A stretch of 64,000 nucleotides of DNA, taken from the NCBI GenBank assembly GCA_017406955.1, contig JAFQXM010000003.1, positions 31,239 to 95,238 on the forward strand, written 5' to 3'. Below the pieces are notes generated by a model. It was not told where the DNA came from. It ran no database searches and was given only the letters and a program-made list of their open reading frames with translations. The translations under genes were made by a program, and so were the position numbers. The DNA is from Bacilli bacterium. GTDB lineage: Bacteria > Bacillota_I > Bacilli_A > RF39 > UBA660. Positions 42,140 through 50,911 of the stretch are shown one piece after another; within the stretch, counting starts at the first letter, position 1, and the number at the start of each line of letters is the position of its first letter.

Positions 42140-43356
42140 AAATAATCATATATATTTTTATTATTATATCTCATTTCATTATTTATTATAATTGGTCTAA
42201 GTCCATACTTATCTGTATATGTATAAATAGTATTATCTGAAATGAATGATATTGCATCATCTTTGATTTTTAATTCTTCTATGCCAAATGATTTAAATAA
42301 TAATATTGGATTATTATAGTTATTATTAATTATTTGGTATAAATTGCCATCTTTAGTTTTAAAATAATAATTAGAATTATACTTTCTAATAACAACATTA
42401 CCATATTTTTTACTTATGTTATTATTCAATACATCATAATTAAAAATATTGTCTTTATTTTTTCTAACAGTGATTAATTTATTATTATTAAGTCTTTTAA
42501 AGCCTTTGTTTTGATCCCCAATTTTTATAATCTCTTCTTTTCTTGGATTTATTTTATATTGCTTCTTAGTGTCATTGTCAGTTAAATATAAATTATTTTT
42601 ATATACTCCATTTATATAAGTATTTATAGATAGCTTTTCTTCTAAATTTATAGTCTTTATTTTATTTTTAATTAAGTCATACAAAAATATTTCTTTATAT
42701 TCAATACTATTTTTATCTAAATCTGTATTAATTGTAATATAGTACTTATTTACTAATGAGGAAAATTCATTATTATATTTATCTTTTTTCAATAATTGTT
42801 TTTTCTCTACTTTATTATTATCTATAATATATATGCCCTTATAAAACCATATTACATACTTATATTCTTTTATATTATTTTTATATATTGAGATATAGTC
42901 TTTTTTTATGACTTTATCACTATATTTTATAGTTTCTATCCTATACTTATCTTTTTTTACTTTATTTAAAATATTATTAAAGTATTTATTACTTGATTCT
43001 TTTAAATATGAAGAACTAACTTGGCTATTATTATTTAAACAGTATATATCAACAACTTTATTATTTTTATATATTGGTAATATGCATGTAAGTTTATCTG
43101 ATTTATACTTTTTTATATTAGTAATTATTTTTTTTGAATTAGATTTACTTTTATATGTAAAAACATATATTTTTTTATTATTTATTACTTTAAAATAATA
43201 ATTGTTATTTCTATTTTCTTTTTTATATACTTCATTTATTTTATATTCATTATTTAAAGTATAATTTATATCATGGTTATTATGTAACCAATTAGAAATA
43301 TTAATAATCACAACTATAATACCAACTAATACTAATATTCTTTTAAAATACTTCAT
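42130..43356 (-). CDS. Secreted or membrane-anchored protein of unknown function
   Basis: 408 residues, not recognised. One N-terminal membrane segment (RILVLVGIIVVIINI), the rest extracellular, extremely rich in Asn, Lys, Tyr and Ile. Repeating short strands such as NNYYFKVINNKKIYVFTY, NSNYYFKTKDGNLYQII and NTIYTYTDKYGLRPIII suggest a beta-propeller-like or beta-solenoid fold in the C-terminal half. No lipobox or catalytic motif. Ribosome site GGTGATAG. The residue bias follows the very low GC content of the gene. Confidence 0.6.
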   Translation of the reverse strand: MKYFKRILVLVGIIVVIINISNWLHNNHDINYTLNNEYKINEVYKKENRNNNYYFKVINNKKIYVFTYKSKSNSKKIITNIKKYKSDKLTCILPIYKNNKVVDIYCLNNNSQVSSSYLKESSNKYFNNILNKVKKDKYRIETIKYSDKVIKKDYISIYKNNIKEYKYVIWFYKGIYIIDNNKVEKKQLLKKDKYNNEFSSLVNKYYITINTDLDKNSIEYKEIFLYDLIKNKIKTINLEEKLSINTYINGVYKNNLYLTDNDTKKQYKINPRKEEIIKIGDQNKGFKRLNNNKLITVRKNKDNIFNYDVLNNNISKKYGNVVIRKYNSNYYFKTKDGNLYQIINNNYNNPILLFKSFGIEELKIKDDAISFISDNTIYTYTDKYGLRPIIINNEMRYNNKNIYDYLKK

Positions 43357-43388
43357 GTACTATCACCATAAAAATTATATCAAATAAA

Positions 43389-43413
43389 AAGAATTAGATA
43401 AAGTCTAACTCTT
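43389..43413 (-). terminator. Rho-independent terminator after the PH-like gene
   Basis: AAGAGTTAGA pairs with TCTAATTCTT on the minus strand (one G-T wobble, five-base loop), followed by a T run. Confidence 0.7.
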
Positions 43414-43854
43414 ATTTTTTTGTGTTGTCGAAACATATTTTTTCTTTTCTTCCATCATATATGAAGAAATAGCAGTTTCTATTTCACTTAAAGCTCCTTT
43501 AGTTATATTTGATAAAGTAACATTCTCTTTTACTGAATTAATATATATTTTACCCCAAATAATACCACTTGATACTTCTAAATCATTAAACATATCTGGT
43601 GTAATAGCATTTAGGAAATACCCAAATATGACCCTTTTTCTTCCCACCAATAATCTTTTATTAGTAAGAGCAACAACTGCAGAGGATAATATATTTAGTG
43701 GATTATCATTTTTTTGAGCAATAAACGCATATAATACTTTTTCCCCTGGATTTAAATGCTTTTCTACAATATGAGAATTTTTCTTTAATCTCCATCCAAT
43801 AGTTAATGGATATTTTTTCTTAAATTGTAATACATGTTCATAAACTGTTTCCAT
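43405..43854 (-). CDS. Bacterial PH-domain-like protein
   Basis: 149 residues. The core (about 25-125) matches bacterial PH-like domains of the YokE/bPH type: LNPGEKVLYAFIAQKN, AVVALTNKRLLVGRKRVIFGYFLNAI, MFNDLEVSSGIIWGKIYI. Such domains are small beta-barrels of uncertain ligand. No membrane segment. Start set at METVYE after AGGTGAT. Its start is 9 bp after the thioredoxin-like gene upstream. Confidence 0.72.
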   Translation of the reverse strand: METVYEHVLQFKKKYPLTIGWRLKKNSHIVEKHLNPGEKVLYAFIAQKNDNPLNILSSAVVALTNKRLLVGRKRVIFGYFLNAITPDMFNDLEVSSGIIWGKIYINSVKENVTLSNITKGALSEIETAISSYMMEEKKKYVSTTQKNKS

Positions 43855-43863
43855 ATAAATCAC

Positions 43864-44388
43864 CTATTCACTTACAAAATTATATTTTTTAAAAAATTCA
43901 ATATATCTATCTTTTATTGTTAAACCTGATATTTTATCAACAATGCTATTATTAGAAACTATTACTAAAAATGGTGTTCCAAAATCTTCAAATTCACTAT
44001 TTAAAGATTTTAAGTTATTATAATCTGCTTCACTCATATCATCAGTATTAACATTATTGATATCAAAGTTATATGTGTAAGATATATTTTTTAATATAGG
44101 TTCAGCTATCTGACAATATCCACATCCTGGTCTTGAAAATAAAACTATTTGATTATCTTCCTCTTCATATAATTCTTTAAACTTATTAACATCTATACTA
44201 ACAAAATCTTTCTTTTCTGAATCTTTAATGGCTTCAGATTCTTTTGTAGCTTGATTAACTATTGAATCAGTAGATGATGAATTAGTTGTTTTTGATTCTG
44301 TTTTTTTACCTGTTGCGAAAGCACCTATTATTAAAACTATAACTAGTAATATTATTAAAATTATTGTACCAATCTTTTTATTTTTCAT
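43864..44388 (-). CDS. Membrane-anchored thioredoxin-fold protein
   Basis: 174 residues. An N-terminal membrane anchor (IGTIILIILLVIVLIIGAFA) and a Ser/Thr-rich linker lead to a thioredoxin domain on the outside of the membrane. The redox motif is C-G-Y-C in VLFSRPGCGYCQIAEPIL, with the cis-proline region in FGTPFLVIVSNN. It probably takes part in extracytoplasmic thiol exchange, perhaps like bacteriocin-associated or TlpA-like redoxins. No DsbB/CcdA partner is nearby. Confidence 0.82.
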   Translation of the reverse strand: MKNKKIGTIILIILLVIVLIIGAFATGKKTESKTTNSSSTDSIVNQATKESEAIKDSEKKDFVSIDVNKFKELYEEEDNQIVLFSRPGCGYCQIAEPILKNISYTYNFDINNVNTDDMSEADYNNLKSLNSEFEDFGTPFLVIVSNNSIVDKISGLTIKDRYIEFFKKYNFVSE

Positions 44389-44434
44389 ATATACCTCCGT
44401 TTGATTTATTATACCACATTTTCGTATGTATAAA

Positions 44435-46018
44435 TTATTTATTTTTATTTAAATATTCTTCATAAGACATATATCTATCTATAATTTTTCCATCATCTAA
44501 TATTTCAATAACTCTATTAGTAACTGTATTATTTAATTCATAATCTCTTGTTGTAAAAATTACTTCTCCTTTAAATCTTAATAAACCTTTATTTAAAGAA
44601 GTAATACTCTCTAAATCTAAATGATTAGTGGGCTCATCTAATATTAAGAAATTTGGTTCTGATAACATTAATTTAGATATCATACATCTAGCTTTTTCTC
44701 CTCCAGATAAAACATTTACCTTTTTAAATACATCTTCTCCAGAAAATAACATTCTGCCTAAAAAACCCCTAAGTACTGTTTCATCATCTATATCAAAATA
44801 CTGTTCTATCCACTCTAAAATATTTTTATTAGAATTGAAATATTCACTATTATCTTGTGGCAAATATTCACAGTTAATAGTTTTTCCCCATTCAAGAGTT
44901 CCTTTATCATAATTTTCTTTACCACTTAAAATATTAAATAATGTAGTCTTAACCATATCATCTTCTGCAATTATACATATTCTATCACTCTTTTTAACAG
45001 TAAAAGAAACTTTATCTAATATTTTTTTACCATCAACTACTTTAGTTAAATTCTCTACTTTTAATATATCTTTACCATGATCTTCCATCTTAAAATCAAT
45101 AAATGGATATTTTCTAGATGAAGGAACTATCTCATCTAATACTATTTTATCTAGCATCTTCTTCCTGGAAGTAGCTTGTCTACTCTTAGAAGCATTAGCA
45201 CTAAATCTATCTATGAACGCTTGTAATTCTTTCATTTTAGCTTCTTTCTTCTTATTAGAATCTCTCATCTGTTTTTGTAGTAATTCACTAGATTCATACC
45301 AAAAATCATAATTACCTACATAAAGTTTTATTTTTCCATAATCAATATCTGCAATATGAGTACATACCTTATTTAAAAAATGTCTATCATGTGAAACTAT
45401 TATTACTGTATTATTAAAATCTATTAAAAATTCTTCTAACCATTTAATTGCATCTATATCTAAACTATTAGTAGGTTCATCTAAAAGCAGGATATCTGGA
45501 TTACCAAATAAAGCTTGCGCAAGTAATACTTTAACTCTTAATTTAACAGGAATTTCTTTCATTTTTTGATAATGCATCTCTGTATCTATTCCTAAATTAT
45601 TAAGAAGTGTTGCCGCATCACTTTCTGCATTCCATCCATCAAGTTCTAAAAATTCTGCTTCTAAATTAGCTAATTTCATACCATCTTCTTCACTAAAATC
45701 ACTTTGAGCATATAACTTATCTTTCTCACTCATAATAGAATAAAGTTTATTATTACCTCTAATTACAACATTAATTAAAGTTTCTTCTTCATATTCATAA
45801 TGATCTTGTTTTAGAATTGATAATCTTTGATCTTTAGAAATAGTAACTTCACCAGTAGTAGTATCAATTTCTCCAGATAATAACTTTAAAAAAGTAGATT
45901 TGCCACTACCATTAGCACCAATAAGACCATAACAATTACCTTCAGTAAATTTTATATTAACATCTTCAAATAATGTTCTTTTGCCAAACTTTAAACTAAC
46001 ATTACTAACTTGTATCAT
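44435..46018 (-). CDS. ABC-F family ATPase, YkpA-like
   Basis: 527 residues with two ABC domains and no membrane part, joined by the ABC-F linker. NBD1: GANGSGKSTFLKLL and ILLLDEPTNSLDIDAIKWLEEFL; NBD2: LSGGEKARCMISKLML and FLILDEPTNHLDLESI. The second Walker A is degenerate (AEDDMVKTTLFNIL), as in YkpA-type ABC-F proteins, and the LPQDNSEYF segment also fits that subgroup. ABC-F proteins act on the ribosome, rescuing or tuning the peptidyl transferase centre. Start set at MIQVSNV after GGAAGGTGAT. Confidence 0.88.
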   Translation of the reverse strand: MIQVSNVSLKFGKRTLFEDVNIKFTEGNCYGLIGANGSGKSTFLKLLSGEIDTTTGEVTISKDQRLSILKQDHYEYEEETLINVVIRGNNKLYSIMSEKDKLYAQSDFSEEDGMKLANLEAEFLELDGWNAESDAATLLNNLGIDTEMHYQKMKEIPVKLRVKVLLAQALFGNPDILLLDEPTNSLDIDAIKWLEEFLIDFNNTVIIVSHDRHFLNKVCTHIADIDYGKIKLYVGNYDFWYESSELLQKQMRDSNKKKEAKMKELQAFIDRFSANASKSRQATSRKKMLDKIVLDEIVPSSRKYPFIDFKMEDHGKDILKVENLTKVVDGKKILDKVSFTVKKSDRICIIAEDDMVKTTLFNILSGKENYDKGTLEWGKTINCEYLPQDNSEYFNSNKNILEWIEQYFDIDDETVLRGFLGRMLFSGEDVFKKVNVLSGGEKARCMISKLMLSEPNFLILDEPTNHLDLESITSLNKGLLRFKGEVIFTTRDYELNNTVTNRVIEILDDGKIIDRYMSYEEYLNKNK

Positions 46019-46037
46019 ATAATCACCTTCCAAATTA

Positions 46038-46418
46038 TTATAACATATTTTTATTACTTTTATATTCTTTAATAATCCATTCCATAATTAAACTGACTAT
46101 ATAATTAATTTCATTATCACTAAGTTCTTTTTCTTTAGGAATATTATGCCATTTTTCTAAACATCCACGACAACAGCACCCACAAGCATGTTGTGCAATA
46201 AATACTGGATGATTTTTAGTAGGAGTTTGTTTTCCATCATTTATAGGCCTTACTTTCAAGTTCTTATTAACAAAGTCATACGCATGAGTTTTTATTTTAT
46301 TTAATCCAATTTCATCAATATACTTAACCATATATTTACGCAAATGAAAACTACTTCTAAATTTAGATTTAGATAACTCATTTAATTTATTATTAATAAT
46401 TTCTTTTCTTTTATCCAT
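46038..46418 (-). CDS. DUF4186 cysteine-rich protein
   Basis: 126 residues of the DUF4186 family. Recognisable pattern: KFRSSFHLRKYMVKYIDEIG, then QTPTKNHPVFIAQHACGCCCRGCLEKWHNIPKEKELS, with a tight Cys cluster that may bind metal. Function unknown. There is no ribosome site before the ATG; instead a TATAAT ends six bases before it, so the mRNA may be leaderless. Located 19 bp upstream of the ABC-F gene. Confidence 0.75.
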   Translation of the reverse strand: MDKRKEIINNKLNELSKSKFRSSFHLRKYMVKYIDEIGLNKIKTHAYDFVNKNLKVRPINDGKQTPTKNHPVFIAQHACGCCCRGCLEKWHNIPKEKELSDNEINYIVSLIMEWIIKEYKSNKNML

Positions 46419-46488
46419 AGATATATTATACAATAATAGTATTATTTTTTAAATAATTCATATGTTATAATAGTTATAGGTGATAAAT

Positions 46489-47184
46489 ATGAATATTAAA
46501 GATAAAATATTTGCCCACAGAGGAATACATAATAATAAAACAATACCAGAAAATTCTATTAAGGCTTTTGAAAAAGCAATAAAAGAAAATATACCTATAG
46601 AATTAGATGTTCATATATTAAAAGATAATACTTTAGCAGTATTTCATGACGATAATCTAAAGAGAATGACTAATATAAATAAACCTATAAGAAAATATAC
46701 ATATAAAGAATTAGAAAAAATAACTCTTCTAGATACTAACTATAAAATACCAACACTAAAAGAAGTATTATATTTAGTTAATGGTAAAGTATTATTACTA
46801 ATAGAATTAAAAAATGATCATAGAACTAATACTATGTGTAAAAAAGTTTGTAAAATGCTAGATAATTATAAAGGCGAGTTTATTATCCAATCTTTTTATC
46901 CTAATATAATAAGATGGTTTAAAAAACATAAACCTAGTTATTATAGAGGATTATTAATTACTAATAATTATAAATCTAACTTCTTAAAAAGATTTGTTAG
47001 AAGTGATTTTATTATAAATTATTGCTCTCCAAACTTTTTATCAATAACTAAGAAATTACTTTCTAATAAACAAATTAAAAAACAAAAAAGTAAAGATATT
47101 CCTATCTTTACTTGGACTATTAATACTAAAGATGAACTTAATAAATTAAAAGATAAAGCAGATGTATTTATTTGTAATCTTTAG
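46489..47184 (+). CDS. Glycerophosphodiester phosphodiesterase family protein
   Basis: 231 residues, GDPD TIM barrel that hydrolyses glycerophosphodiesters to glycerol 3-phosphate and alcohols. Catalytic segments are FAHRGIHNNKTIPENSIKAFEKAI, IELDVHILKDNTLAVFHDDNLKRMT and LLLIELKND. No signal peptide, so it is intracellular. Start set at ATG after AGGTGATAA; the GTG three codons earlier is part of the ribosome site. Its 3' end overlaps the convergent Fic toxin gene by 17 bp. Confidence 0.9.
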   Translation: MNIKDKIFAHRGIHNNKTIPENSIKAFEKAIKENIPIELDVHILKDNTLAVFHDDNLKRMTNINKPIRKYTYKELEKITLLDTNYKIPTLKEVLYLVNGKVLLLIELKNDHRTNTMCKKVCKMLDNYKGEFIIQSFYPNIIRWFKKHKPSYYRGLLITNNYKSNFLKRFVRSDFIINYCSPNFLSITKKLLSNKQIKKQKSKDIPIFTWTINTKDELNKLKDKADVFICNL

Positions 47185-47826
47185 TTTTAACTTTATGTTT
47201 TTTGTTTTTCACTCTTAATATAGAACTAAATATTTCTAATAAATCATCATATTGACATGTAGCATCTGCTTTCGCAATAGCATTTATATATTCTTCTTTC
47301 TTTACTTTAGAATAATCTAAAAAATATTCTTCTAGATTATTTTTTTTACATACATAATCCATAAACTGTCTTAAATATTCTCTTTCTGTACGACCATTAC
47401 CTTCTCTAAAAGGATGAATTATATCTAAATCAGAATATAGTTTAGTAAAGAAAACTAATAACTGATCTTTATTCTTTATTTTTTTAGATTTCTTTTTAGC
47501 TTTCTTTAGAGTTTCATCTAATGAACTATATATAAATTGTGGTAGGCAAAAAGGAATCATCTTAGTAATATTTTCATTACGTATTTTGCCTGCAAAATCA
47601 TATATATATCTTCAAATAGGTATTTATGTATAGATAAATAGTGTTTAATATCAAAAGTTTGGTTACCTGGATTCAAATATAATTTAGCTAATCTATAACT
47701 AGTATTTACACGTTCTACTTCTTCTAAATCTTTACTATTTGTAATACCTAATCTATTCTTTAATACACCATTTTCTTCTACATATTTAGATTCATAATTA
47801 AATAAGTCACTGTTTAATCTTGACAT
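47168..47826 (-). pseudogene. Fic toxin, frameshifted at an (AT)5 repeat
   Basis: Two consecutive reading frames form one Fic protein. The upstream part (from 47826) reads to LSIHKYLFEDIY and then shifts at ATATATATAT (47600-47609) into a premature stop. With one AT unit fewer, the frame continues DIYDFAGKIRNENITK into the downstream part, which carries the active loop HPFREGNGRTEREYLRQF, for a protein of about 218 residues. The break falls exactly in the repeat, and the rest of the frame is intact, so this may be a reversible off state rather than decay. Cotranscribed behind and overlapping its antitoxin. Confidence 0.8.
47600..47609. repeat. (AT)5 dinucleotide repeat inside the Fic toxin gene
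   Basis: Five AT units at the codon region for the conserved Fic D-I-Y-D-F-A-G motif. Four units would be in frame and five put the gene out of frame. Confidence 0.9.
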
Positions 47827-48019
47827 GTTTTTCAACTTCTTCCTGTTTATTTTCTTTTTCTTGTATTTTCATTATAATAGAGTACAAAAAACTATCATCT
47901 CCTGTACCATTTCTTAAATCTTCCATTATCTTCTTAAATTCACTTTTCTTTAGAGGATTTTCTTCTAACTTATTACTACTATTTGCAGACTTAACTGCTT
48001 CTTTTATTCTTTTATCCAT
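47807..48019 (-). CDS. VbhA-like Fic antitoxin
   Basis: 70 residues, small helical protein directly before and overlapping the Fic toxin gene by 20 bp. Residues 11-45 (SANSSNKLEENPLKKSEFKKIMEDL) resemble the VbhA antitoxin helix whose S-x-x-x-E-G motif blocks the Fic active site; here it reads S-N-K-L-E followed by E-N in place of Gly. The following segment NGTGDDSFLYSIIMKI fits the end of that domain. With the Fic toxin lacking its own inhibitory helix, this is a class I Fic toxin-antitoxin pair. Ribosome site TGGGGTAA. Confidence 0.75.
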   Translation of the reverse strand: MDKRIKEAVKSANSSNKLEENPLKKSEFKKIMEDLRNGTGDDSFLYSIIMKIQEKENKQEEVEKHVKIKQ

Positions 48020-48079
48020 ATAATTACCCCATTTCTTATAGGTATATATTTTAACACAAATTCTTATATAATCAAGAAA

Positions 48080-48100
48080 AAAAGAGTTTTTAACTCTTTT
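48080..48100 (-). terminator. Rho-independent terminator after the acyl-CoA synthetase gene
   Basis: Nine-base stem AAAAGAGTT/AACTCTTTT with a three-base loop around the stop codon of the acyl-CoA synthetase gene, followed by T residues on the minus strand. Confidence 0.8.
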
Positions 48101-49907
48101 TCATTTTATCTGTAACTTCATCAGGTACTACTTCTACAGTAATAGGTTTTTTATCATCTTTACTAAATTTCCTATCTTTAGCTTTAGCTTCTTCTTCTTG
48201 CATTAACACGTTATATGCAATTTTTCCTACTAAAGTCTTAGGAAGTTCTTCTCTAAATTCATATTCATATGGCCATGAATAAATAGCTAAGTTCTTTTCA
48301 CAATGTTTTTTAATTGATTCTAATACTTCATCACTTGCTTTATTAGAATTTTTTAATACTATAAAAGCTTTCGCAACTTCTACTTTGTATGGATGAGGTA
48401 TTCCTATAACACAACTCATTAGTACATCTTCATGTCCATCAATAACATTTTCTATATATTGTGGATAAATACAATAACCAGATGATACAATCATTCTCTT
48501 AATTCTTTGTTTATAGTAAATAAATCCATCTTTATCCATATATGCCCTATCACCTGTATGTAACCAAATATGACCATCTTTATGTTTTCTTAAAGTTTGT
48601 TTTGTTTCTTTTTTACTACGATAGTATCCCCTCATAACAGTAGGTCCACTAATAACTATTTCTCCATCTTCCCCATATGGAAGTTCTTTTTCTGTTGATG
48701 GATCAATTATTTTATATAGTGTATCTGGTAGCGGTACTCCAATAGAACCTTCTCTATAGTAGTTTTGTGGAGTAAGACATGATACTGATCCACATTCTGT
48801 TAGTCCATAACCTTCTCTTATTTGGACGTCTGCTCCATGCTTTTTAAAGAATTTATCAATTTTTTTCTTTAATTCAATTGATAAGCTATCTCCACCTGAA
48901 ATAGCACATTTAATATATGACATATTGTGTCTTATAATACTTTTATTTTTAAGTAATGCTTCATATAAAGTTGGAACTCCAACTATAATATTAGGTTCAT
49001 ACTTTCTTAATAATTTATCAAACGTTTTAGCACTAAATTGTGGTACTAAAATTGATGTTCCTCCAAAATATTGGACAGTATGAATACAAACCGCAAGTCC
49101 AAATCCATGGAATATTGGCATAATAGCTAAAACTTTATCTTTTTCATTTAAACAAGCACATGCTTCAAATGCTTGCATCGCAATGGCATTTAAATTTAAG
49201 TTAGTTAGTTCAACTCCTTTAGGTTCTCCAGTTGTACCACCAGAATATAAAATAGCCGCAACTTCTTTCCCTTTAAAATCATCTTCTATTTCTTTTGTAT
49301 ATGATTTACCTAATTTAATAAAATCATTCCATTTTAATATTTTATCTTTATTTTTACCAACATATTTATTAATAACACTCATAGCTTGATTATAAATATT
49401 CATAGCTTTATATGCAGTAGATAAATATAGTGGCATAGAATCTGCTGCAGAAGCTACTATAATATTTTTGATTTTAGTATCATCTATAATATTTTCTATT
49501 TTATCTAAAGCTACATCTATAGTAACAATATATTTACTACTAGTTTTATTTAGAAAACTCTTAATTTCATTTTCTCCAGATAATGGATGAATCAAATTAG
49601 ATATAGCTCCTATCTTATTAATTGCATAAAATGCAATTATTGCCTCAGGTGTATTAGGCATACAAATACTAACTATATCTTTATGTTTAATACCTAAAGC
49701 TTTAAAAGATCTAGCTGCTTCATCTATTTGTTTTAAAAACTCATGATAAGTCTTTTTAGTACCATAATAGTTATAACTAATATTATTTAAATGTTTAGAT
49801 GCTGTATATTCAATTAATTTATATACAGAAAAATCTGGATACTCCAAATGTTTTTGTACTCCATCATAATAGTTGTACCAAGGAGTTTTTACTCTTTTTA
49901 CTGCCAT
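48090..49907 (-). CDS. AMP-binding acyl-CoA synthetase family protein
   Basis: 605 residues of the ANL adenylation superfamily. P-loop-like motif AAILYSGGTTGEPKGVELTN, A5 REGYGLTECGS, A7 IWLHTGDRAYMDKDGFIYYKQRIKRMI and A10 ELPKTLVGKIAYNVL (catalytic Lys) are all present. It should activate a carboxylic acid, probably a long or medium-chain fatty acid, to the CoA thioester; no beta-oxidation genes lie nearby, so its use is unclear. Start set at MAVKRVK; two earlier in-frame ATG codons (up to 49940) are possible. Confidence 0.85.
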   Translation of the reverse strand: MAVKRVKTPWYNYYDGVQKHLEYPDFSVYKLIEYTASKHLNNISYNYYGTKKTYHEFLKQIDEAARSFKALGIKHKDIVSICMPNTPEAIIAFYAINKIGAISNLIHPLSGENEIKSFLNKTSSKYIVTIDVALDKIENIIDDTKIKNIIVASAADSMPLYLSTAYKAMNIYNQAMSVINKYVGKNKDKILKWNDFIKLGKSYTKEIEDDFKGKEVAAILYSGGTTGEPKGVELTNLNLNAIAMQAFEACACLNEKDKVLAIMPIFHGFGLAVCIHTVQYFGGTSILVPQFSAKTFDKLLRKYEPNIIVGVPTLYEALLKNKSIIRHNMSYIKCAISGGDSLSIELKKKIDKFFKKHGADVQIREGYGLTECGSVSCLTPQNYYREGSIGVPLPDTLYKIIDPSTEKELPYGEDGEIVISGPTVMRGYYRSKKETKQTLRKHKDGHIWLHTGDRAYMDKDGFIYYKQRIKRMIVSSGYCIYPQYIENVIDGHEDVLMSCVIGIPHPYKVEVAKAFIVLKNSNKASDEVLESIKKHCEKNLAIYSWPYEYEFREELPKTLVGKIAYNVLMQEEEAKAKDRKFSKDDKKPITVEVVPDEVTDKMKKS

Positions 49908-50009
49908 ATAATCAACTTCTTTCATACTATAATATTCCATATTATATATTATTAGAATTATTTTCCACTAGTACTATTATAATACATTTATTTTTATCAA
50001 GCAAATAAA

Positions 50010-50032
50010 AACAGTGATATTTATCACTGTTA
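50010..50032 (-). terminator. Rho-independent terminator after tRNA-Ala
   Basis: Inverted repeat AACAGTGATA/TATCACTGTT just after tRNA-Ala, followed by TTTTATTTG on the minus strand. Confidence 0.8.
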
Positions 50033-50040
50033 TTTTCTAA

Positions 50041-50116
50041 TGGTGGAGCATAGCGGGATCGAACCGCTGACCTTCACGGTGCAAACGTGACGCTCTCCCA
50101 GCTGAGCTAATGCCCC
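50041..50116 (-). tRNA. tRNA-Ala(TGC)
   Basis: 76 nt including CCA; acceptor GGGGCAT/ATGCTCC with one G-T pair, anticodon loop TTTGCAC. Confidence 0.95.
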
Positions 50117-50152
50117 ATAACAATATAGATTATAACATAACCAAAATAAAAG

Positions 50153-50911
50153 TCAATATCTTTTATATTTTTTCTTTAGGATATCTTTTTCAAAATAATA
50201 GTTACCATCTATATTTATTAAATGTCTCTTACTCCTTCTAAAATCATGAATTCTATTTATAATTATTCCTTTTTTAAAATTATAATTATTTAAATATCTT
50301 TCCAGTAGAAATCTTTCATATAAATAATTAATATTCTTATATTCTAGTATTACTTTATAGATTAAAAATATACTAATTATTATAATATTCAAAGTTAAAT
50401 TATTTAATATAGAATAAATAAAAATTATTATTATTATAAAAGTAATACTTAGAACAATACTAAGTATTAAACTTTTCTTATATGAAATAAATATAGATAA
50501 AAATAAATTTAATATTTTACCCCCATCTAATGGATATATAGGAAGTAAATTAAATATTAATATACTATAGTGATATATACTAATTAGTTTATCATAATCT
50601 TTTAATACATTAATTAATATTAAGTAACCAATTATTTGCATAATAGGACCAAATATTAAAACTAGAAATTCCTTTATAATACTGATATTTAAATCAAATT
50701 TAAACTTAGATATTCCTCCTAATGGATATATATTAATCTTAATTAATTCTCCACCTAATAATAAAGCCATTAATAAATGCCCTAGTTCATGAATTATAAC
50801 TAAAAAACTTATCACAAAAAAAGGAATAAATGATGCGGTAAATACTGATATAATAGCTAGTAAATATACTAATGGATTTATATCAATATAGTTAAATATA
50901 TTTTTTATAAT
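50153..50911 (-). CDS. SpoIVFB-like site-2 protease (M50), probable ATT start
   Basis: M50 membrane metalloprotease. Active-site helix LVIIHELGHLLMALLLGG (H-E-x-x-H), then IYPLGGISKFKF and the second zinc site NLLPIYPLDGGKILNLF; the C-terminus is a basic tail. Six helices. The first canonical start in frame (GTG, 50815) would cut into the first helix and has no ribosome site. Reading upstream gives INPLVYLLAIISVFTASFIPFF, the normal SpoIVFB-type first helix, up to a stop at 50912. The only fitting initiation codon is ATT (50911), seven bases after GGGAAG. Paired with the SpoIVFA-like gene upstream. Role in a probably non-sporulating cell unknown. Confidence 0.75.
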   Translation of the reverse strand: MIKNIFNYIDINPLVYLLAIISVFTASFIPFFVISFLVIIHELGHLLMALLLGGELIKINIYPLGGISKFKFDLNISIIKEFLVLIFGPIMQIIGYLILINVLKDYDKLISIYHYSILIFNLLPIYPLDGGKILNLFLSIFISYKKSLILSIVLSITFIIIIIFIYSILNNLTLNIIIISIFLIYKVILEYKNINYLYERFLLERYLNNYNFKKGIIINRIHDFRRSKRHLINIDGNYYFEKDILKKKYKRY

